Notes under the pieces: model-generated
What the model saw: the letters and a program-made list of their open reading frames with translations, nothing else
Told to the model about the DNA's origin: nothing
The model's database searches: none
In this document: in pieces, positions 60,282-64,000 of the stretch
Numbering within the stretch: position 1 is the stretch's first letter
Layout: each line of letters begins with the position of its first letter
Program-made: the position numbers and the translations under genes
Assembly (NCBI RefSeq): GCF_900116905.1
Contig: NZ_FPCG01000012.1
Coordinates: forward strand, 1 to 64,000
Reading direction: 5' to 3'
DNA length: 64,000 bases
From: Micrococcus terreus
Lineage (GTDB): Bacteria > Actinomycetota > Actinomycetes > Actinomycetales > Micrococcaceae

Positions 60282-61271
60282 TCAGTTCCGCGGTGAGTTC
60301 AGACGCTCCAATGCCTCATGGGCGCAGTCATAGGCGTTCTGCTCGAACCCATCAGGTACAATCCTGAGCCGGTGGAGACTTGGTCCTTCGGTGGAGAAGT
60401 CGATGACCTGGCCGTCGCTGTGACGCCGGATGCTTTGGACTTCCAGAAGGCCCATCTCCTTGAGTACCGGGTGCGCCGCACTGAATGCGTCGCGGCTGAG
60501 GCCGTAGTTGAGCAACCGCTCCCCGGCGGGGATAGCGATCCAACCCTCGGGGTCCGGGAGTGTGCCCCGACCGCACGCCACCATCAGCAGAAGAGCGATC
60601 TCGGAATCTTCTAGAACATGCACCCAACCGTGGTGTAAGAACCCCGATGGCACCCGGACAGTTGGCTCTTTCATCGTGGGCACCCGGTACGTCATCCGGT
60701 CCGTCGGGGACGCCGCACGCTCGTCCATGAGGAGAAACCCTTCGCGCTTTCCTCTTGCATCTGCAGCCCGCGGGTAGTCGATTAAGCCGGCGTCTGAAAG
60801 AACATCCAGGGCAGCAGCCAGGCTGCGTGCCCGTTTGGTAAGGGGAGTGGCGCGGAACTCACCGGCGCTCGTGTACTGCGCGGGGGTAGTGATCAGCTGA
60901 ACCCATGCTGGCGAGTTGTCCTGTGTGTACCCAGGCGTCAAAAGCAGGTCGTTGTGGAACTCAGTTCCCGCCTTTCGGCGCTGCGCGACGCCTAGCAGGA
61001 TCAGTTCCAGGCGCAGTGCACTCCCACGCGGCGACAACAACCGTGTTGCTGGAGGTCTTGCTGCAGGTGGCGGAACCCTTCGATCGCTGTAATCGGCAGC
61101 GGAAGGGTCGTGTTGCCGGTAAACGAAACCGGTGCGCACCTTCAGCGGAGCAGGCCTGCGGATGCTATTCAGGTGCCCCGTGGCCGTCTCAATCCGGTCT
61201 TTCCCAATCCGTGTAAGGCGGAGGCGACGGCCTTCGAGTTGATCGTGGAGCTTCTCGGCCCTAGTCGACAC
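60282..61271 (-). CDS. Island protein of unknown function with winged-helix-like parts (329 aa)
   Basis: No named family recognised. The middle (RGSALRLELILLGVAQRRKAG, then TKRARSLAAALDVLSDAGLIDYPRA) and the end (NYGLSRDAFSAAHPVLKEMGLLEVQSIRRHSDGQVIDF) look like two helix-turn-helix or winged-helix units, as in plasmid replication initiators or regulators. The start is GTG 61271 with AAAAGG upstream. A strong promoter candidate lies directly in front (TTGACC-17 bp-TATAGA at 61360-61332, minus strand). Its position on the element and DNA-binding look suggest a replication or regulatory role, which is inference. Confidence 0.6.
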   Translation of the reverse strand: MSTRAEKLHDQLEGRRLRLTRIGKDRIETATGHLNSIRRPAPLKVRTGFVYRQHDPSAADYSDRRVPPPAARPPATRLLSPRGSALRLELILLGVAQRRKAGTEFHNDLLLTPGYTQDNSPAWVQLITTPAQYTSAGEFRATPLTKRARSLAAALDVLSDAGLIDYPRAADARGKREGFLLMDERAASPTDRMTYRVPTMKEPTVRVPSGFLHHGWVHVLEDSEIALLLMVACGRGTLPDPEGWIAIPAGERLLNYGLSRDAFSAAHPVLKEMGLLEVQSIRRHSDGQVIDFSTEGPSLHRLRIVPDGFEQNAYDCAHEALERLNSPRN

Positions 61272-61298
61272 TAGTTTGCACCTTTTGTTCTGAACGTT

Positions 61299-61360
61299 TT
61301 GACCCGCCAGTAACCTTACCGTTTAAGCGAATCTATAGACATGCCTTGCTGGCGGGTCAA
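61299..61360. promoter_or_regulatory. Overlapping divergent promoters inside a 12-bp inverted repeat
   Basis: TTGACCCGCCAG (61299-61310) and CTGGCGGGTCAA (61349-61360) are a perfect inverted repeat 38 bases apart. Each arm begins with a -35-like TTGACC. Rightward: TTGACC, 17 bp, TTTAAG (61322-61327). Leftward: TTGACC, 17 bp, TATAGA (61337-61332). One repressor bound to both arms would close both promoters. Confidence 0.65.
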
Positions 61361-61490
61361 CCCGTCGCTTCAGTCTAGTGGACACAATGCTCGCAGTCAC
61401 ACAGTCTTGTGGCACAAGGACGGCCCGAGTCGGTCAGGACTCGAGCCGTCAAGCAAACCAGACCCGCTGATGTGCAGAGAGAGGCCAGCT

Positions 61491-61775
61491 ATGACCACCC
61501 TAGACCCGATCGACCCAACAGCCGAGAGCACCCCACCCAGGGAACCCACACAGCTCCCTCTCGCAACTATGCGGTGGCTGTTGATCAACACCATCACCCT
61601 GATCGCGTGGGCAGGTGCCGCTGCCATGGCCGTCAGTGCTGCGCCCGGGCTTACGGGCCTCAGCACTGGGTGGGCGTGGCTCGTCGGCGTCTCAGCAACG
61701 CTGCCGGTCGCACTGAGCGTGTTCACCGCGCTCGACCGCTTCATCGAGACACCGGCGGCAACCGGCGACAAGTGA
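61491..61775 (+). CDS. Small two-helix membrane protein
   Basis: 94 residues. A polar N-terminus (MTTLDPIDPTAESTPPREPTQ) precedes two membrane helices (WLLINTITLIAWAGAAAMAVSAA and WAWLVGVSATLPVALSVFTALD). ATG 61491 has GAGAGAGG upstream. It is probably transcribed from the rightward promoter at 61299-61327, leaving a leader of about 150 bases. No family recognised; it is the divergent partner of the 329-residue protein. Confidence 0.6.
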   Translation: MTTLDPIDPTAESTPPREPTQLPLATMRWLLINTITLIAWAGAAAMAVSAAPGLTGLSTGWAWLVGVSATLPVALSVFTALDRFIETPAATGDK

Positions 61776-62049
61776 CCCGCCGAGAAGCGGGTCGTCGCAG
61801 ACTAGGTGGCGCTGCGCTGGTCGAAGTCCCGTAGGCCGATCCCCTTACGGGCACGAGTTAGCAGATCATGCGAGTCGTCATTCGGCGCCGGCCGACCTGG
61901 ACATTGACCTCGGAGGCCCGCCGACTGACGGTCGGCACTTCTTCGACGCTGTCTCGAGAAGCACTGTTTGCTGCGACCCAGACCTCCTTCGCAAGGAAGG
62001 AACGTTTATTGAGGCAGCTGGAGGGGTTTGCAAACGACTTCCGACGTTG

Positions 62050-62267
62050 GTGCCGTCGATTTCGGACGGTGATGAGGGCAAGCACCACCCGGGGGTCCCC
62101 GTGGCCAGGGCGGGGGATGCGCGGGAGGTCGCCGCCACCGTGGCTTTCCTGTACGGCCCCGAGGCCGGTCGGTCGACGGCGCGTCCTGGGCCGTCGACCG
62201 AGGCATGCTCACCATGGGGCCGATGGCCGGGGCGCAGATGGAAGGCGACGACTGGCGACGCCCCTAA
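62050..62267 (+). pseudogene. Remnant of a short-chain dehydrogenase/reductase (C-terminal end)
   Basis: In one frame (about 62077-62165) the sequence reads HHPGVPVARAGDAREVAATVAFLYGPEAG, and in the next (about 62172-62267) DGASWAVDRGMLTMGPMAGAQMEGDDWRRP before a TAA. Together these are the C-terminal third of an SDR enzyme (normally PxGRxGxPxEVA...FL.S..A.YVTG..W.VDGG). One base is missing near 62166-62172, and everything N-terminal is absent. It is a decayed fragment, adjacent to the MFS gene. Confidence 0.75.
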
Positions 62268-62292
62268 GCCTGTCCCAGCGCTGTTCCCGGCC

Positions 62293-63498
62293 TCAACTCC
62301 CGGCGTGGGCCATTTGGGGGCGCTGGCCGAGGAAGACCGCGGCTCCAACCAGCAGGATCAGCACAGACAGGGCCAGGCCGGCCTGCACCCCGTCGGCCGA
62401 GTCCGAGGCCACCCCGGACAGTACCGGGCCGATCGACTGACCAACTGCGAACCCCGTCGTCAGGGTGCCGATCCCGTCGGTGACCTGGGACGGGTCCAGC
62501 ACCCGCTGTGCCGCGTGCGTCACCGCACCCACCAGGGCCAGGAACGTCCCCCCGAACAGCACCGCCGACCCCAGGGCCAGCGCCGGGTGGTCCGCGAGCA
62601 GCGGCAGTCCCGCTCCGAGGGCAACGACGACCATGAGCAGCGCCGGAGCCCGGCCTCCGGACAATGCCCCGATGACCGGGGACCACGCGAACCCGCCGAC
62701 CATCGCGGCCAGGCCCAGCACGATCCAGAACACGGCGACCTCCCCGTCCCCGGCGCCCCGGCCGCGCAGCAGGGCCACGATGAAGGTCATATAGGCGATG
62801 TACCCGGCGCCGAACAGCGTGTAGCCGGCCAGCAACGGGAGCAGGGTCCGCACGGGGGCGCGTGACCCGGCCCCACGCGGGGGTGGAACCGGGGTCCGAC
62901 GCGCGGCCGGCACCGCGATCAGCCAGGCCGCCACGCCGGCGATGCCCAGCGCGGCCCAACCGATGCGCCACCCCGACTCCGGCGGGAACCAGGCCAGGGC
63001 GGCCGGCAGCAGCAGGCCGGTCACCACCACGCCCATGCCGCCACCGGAGACATAGATCCCCATCAGCAGGGCCGAACGGTGCGCGGTACGGGGCCCGGCG
63101 ACGAGCTGCGAGGCCAGGGCCGCCGTCAGCGCCGCCCCGAGGATGAAGGTCACCGCCCCGGACACCCCAGCGGCCAGTCGCAGCACGAGCAGTACCGGCA
63201 ACAGCGTGGTCAGCGCGGAGGCACCCAGCGCCGCGGCCGTGACCAGCATGCTGGTGAGGAACGCCCGGCGCACCCCCAGCACCCGTCCGACGCGGGCGGC
63301 CAGGATGGCCCCGACGAGGTACCCGGCCGCGTTGGTGGTGTTGAGCAGGGCTGCCGTGGCATACGACCAGTCCAGATCGGCCTGCATGGGCGGCAACAGC
63401 ACAGCGTAGGCGAACCGGGCGAACGCGAAGGCCGACACCGGCCCGGCCGCGAGCCCGAGGGCGGTCCAGACCGCGCGGGAGGTGCGGGGCTCAGTCAT
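62293..63498 (-). CDS. MFS transporter, YbfB/YjiJ type
   Basis: 401 residues with 12 predicted helices. The start LAAGPVSAFAFARFAYAVLLPPMQADLDWSYATAALLNTTNAAGYLVGA is the hallmark of the YbfB/YjiJ group. ARVGRVLGVRRAFL stands in for the loop 2-3 motif. The middle loop is proline/arginine-rich. Substrate unknown. Its stop is 25 bp from the end of the SDR remnant on the opposite strand; it lies within the likely island. Confidence 0.88.
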   Translation of the reverse strand: MTEPRTSRAVWTALGLAAGPVSAFAFARFAYAVLLPPMQADLDWSYATAALLNTTNAAGYLVGAILAARVGRVLGVRRAFLTSMLVTAAALGASALTTLLPVLLVLRLAAGVSGAVTFILGAALTAALASQLVAGPRTAHRSALLMGIYVSGGGMGVVVTGLLLPAALAWFPPESGWRIGWAALGIAGVAAWLIAVPAARRTPVPPPRGAGSRAPVRTLLPLLAGYTLFGAGYIAYMTFIVALLRGRGAGDGEVAVFWIVLGLAAMVGGFAWSPVIGALSGGRAPALLMVVVALGAGLPLLADHPALALGSAVLFGGTFLALVGAVTHAAQRVLDPSQVTDGIGTLTTGFAVGQSIGPVLSGVASDSADGVQAGLALSVLILLVGAAVFLGQRPQMAHAGS

Positions 63499-63611
63499 GG
63501 CCCGACGTTAACGGCGGGCCTGGCCGGGCCCGGCTGATCGCCCGTCTGTGGCCTTGAGGGGGAGCGGCTGATTTCCGTGGCGGCGGTCAAGGGCTGCCCC
63601 ACAAGGGCTGC

Positions 63612-64000
63612 TCAGCCCCTCGCCAGGTCGATGATCGCGGACACCTCGGTGCCCGGGCCAATCTCGATCACCGCCCCGGCGCGTCGAAGGGTCGCTACCG
63701 CGGGACCGTTGTCGGCCGTCTTGCGCCCGAGGATCCGATGCGCCCCGGCCTCCACGGCCCGTTGGGCGACGAGGTCGAGCACGAGATGGCTGAGTCCCCG
63801 TCCGCGGGCCGCGCGGGCGAGCCAGAGACCGTACTCGAGGTCCCCCGTGGGGAGGCGCTCCAGGCGGATCGAACCGCTCACACGGCCGTCGACGCGAACG
63901 GCCCCGGTGAGCTGGTCGCCACCGGTCAGCCCCGACCGGCACCGGCGATGGAAATCACGCAGCCACCCCACCCGAGCAGGGCCCCGGCCGGGCTCCAGGG
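63612..64000 (-). CDS. GNAT-family N-acetyltransferase, N-terminus beyond the window
   Basis: The frame is open to the right edge, so the true start is probably outside. The visible part has the GNAT core: GAVRVDGRVSGSIRLERL (beta strands 2-3), LEYGLWLARAARGRGLSHLVLDLVAQRAVE (acetyl-CoA pyrophosphate-binding R-G-R-G loop and helix 3) and KTADNGPAVATLRRAGAVIE (the usual N-xx-S/A-xx-xxxxGF region). Substrate not deducible; RimJ/RimL-like. Confidence 0.82.
   Translation of the reverse strand, partial: LEPGRGPARVGWLRDFHRRCRSGLTGGDQLTGAVRVDGRVSGSIRLERLPTGDLEYGLWLARAARGRGLSHLVLDLVAQRAVEAGAHRILGRKTADNGPAVATLRRAGAVIEIGPGTEVSAIIDLARG

Noticed and set aside
1-64000. CRISPR arrays or prophage structural genes
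   Set aside because: I saw no regularly spaced short repeats of the right size and no capsid, portal, terminase or tail genes.

Overview
The window is high-G+C DNA from an actinobacterium. The gene set (GTP-type PckG, GlgC, Lhr, RlmH, Upp, a DUF1611 protein, SLH-anchored exoenzymes) and the codon use fit Micrococcaceae or close relatives. I cannot name genus or species from sequence alone. Two stretches of mobile DNA flank about 41 kb of ordinary chromosome.

Left mobile end (1-4936): the 3' tip of an IS5-type transposase, a 528-residue protein of unknown function, a MobF/TrwC relaxase whose helicase part has been replaced by the tail of an unrelated AAA ATPase, and a frameshifted, internally deleted mrr restriction gene.

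Chromosomal core (4961-about 46234): on the minus strand glgC and then rlmH-lhr-membrane protein-VOC protein-nei; an exported esterase-like hydrolase; tRNA-Ser(CGA), tadA, upp; an orphan OmpR-type winged-helix regulator; a SixA-like phosphatase; tRNA-Arg(ACG); pckG; an APH-fold kinase; recQ; a phosphohexomutase; an MFS transporter; a DUF1611 gene followed by an ABC protein with a degenerate nucleotide-binding domain; a UvrA-like gene broken by one missing base; a PRC-barrel/YsnF stress protein; tRNA-Ser(GCU); a prolyl oligopeptidase; an FAD/NAD(P)-binding protein; and two neighbouring secreted enzymes (ExeM/NucH-type nuclease and 5'-nucleotidase) that share a C-terminal triple-SLH anchor. Together these two enzymes could release phosphate and nucleosides from extracellular nucleic acids. 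Direct repeats with 11-bp period upstream of the nuclease and of the DUF1611 gene look like PhoP/PhoR boxes.

Right island (about 46235 to beyond 64000): it begins at the 3' part of a tRNA-Ser(UGA), cut exactly at the anticodon loop, a typical integration scar. Inside is a complete type I BREX phage-defence operon on the minus strand: HTH gene, brxA, brxB, brxC, pglX, pglZ, brxL. Six of its seven genes overlap or nearly touch the next gene. Beyond it lie about 0.8 kb without genes, an unrecognised 329-residue protein and a small membrane protein that share a symmetrical divergent promoter region, a broken SDR gene, a YbfB-type MFS transporter and a GNAT acetyltransferase that runs off the window. 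The intact tRNA-Ser(UGA) and an integrase are not in the window, so the island probably extends past its right edge.
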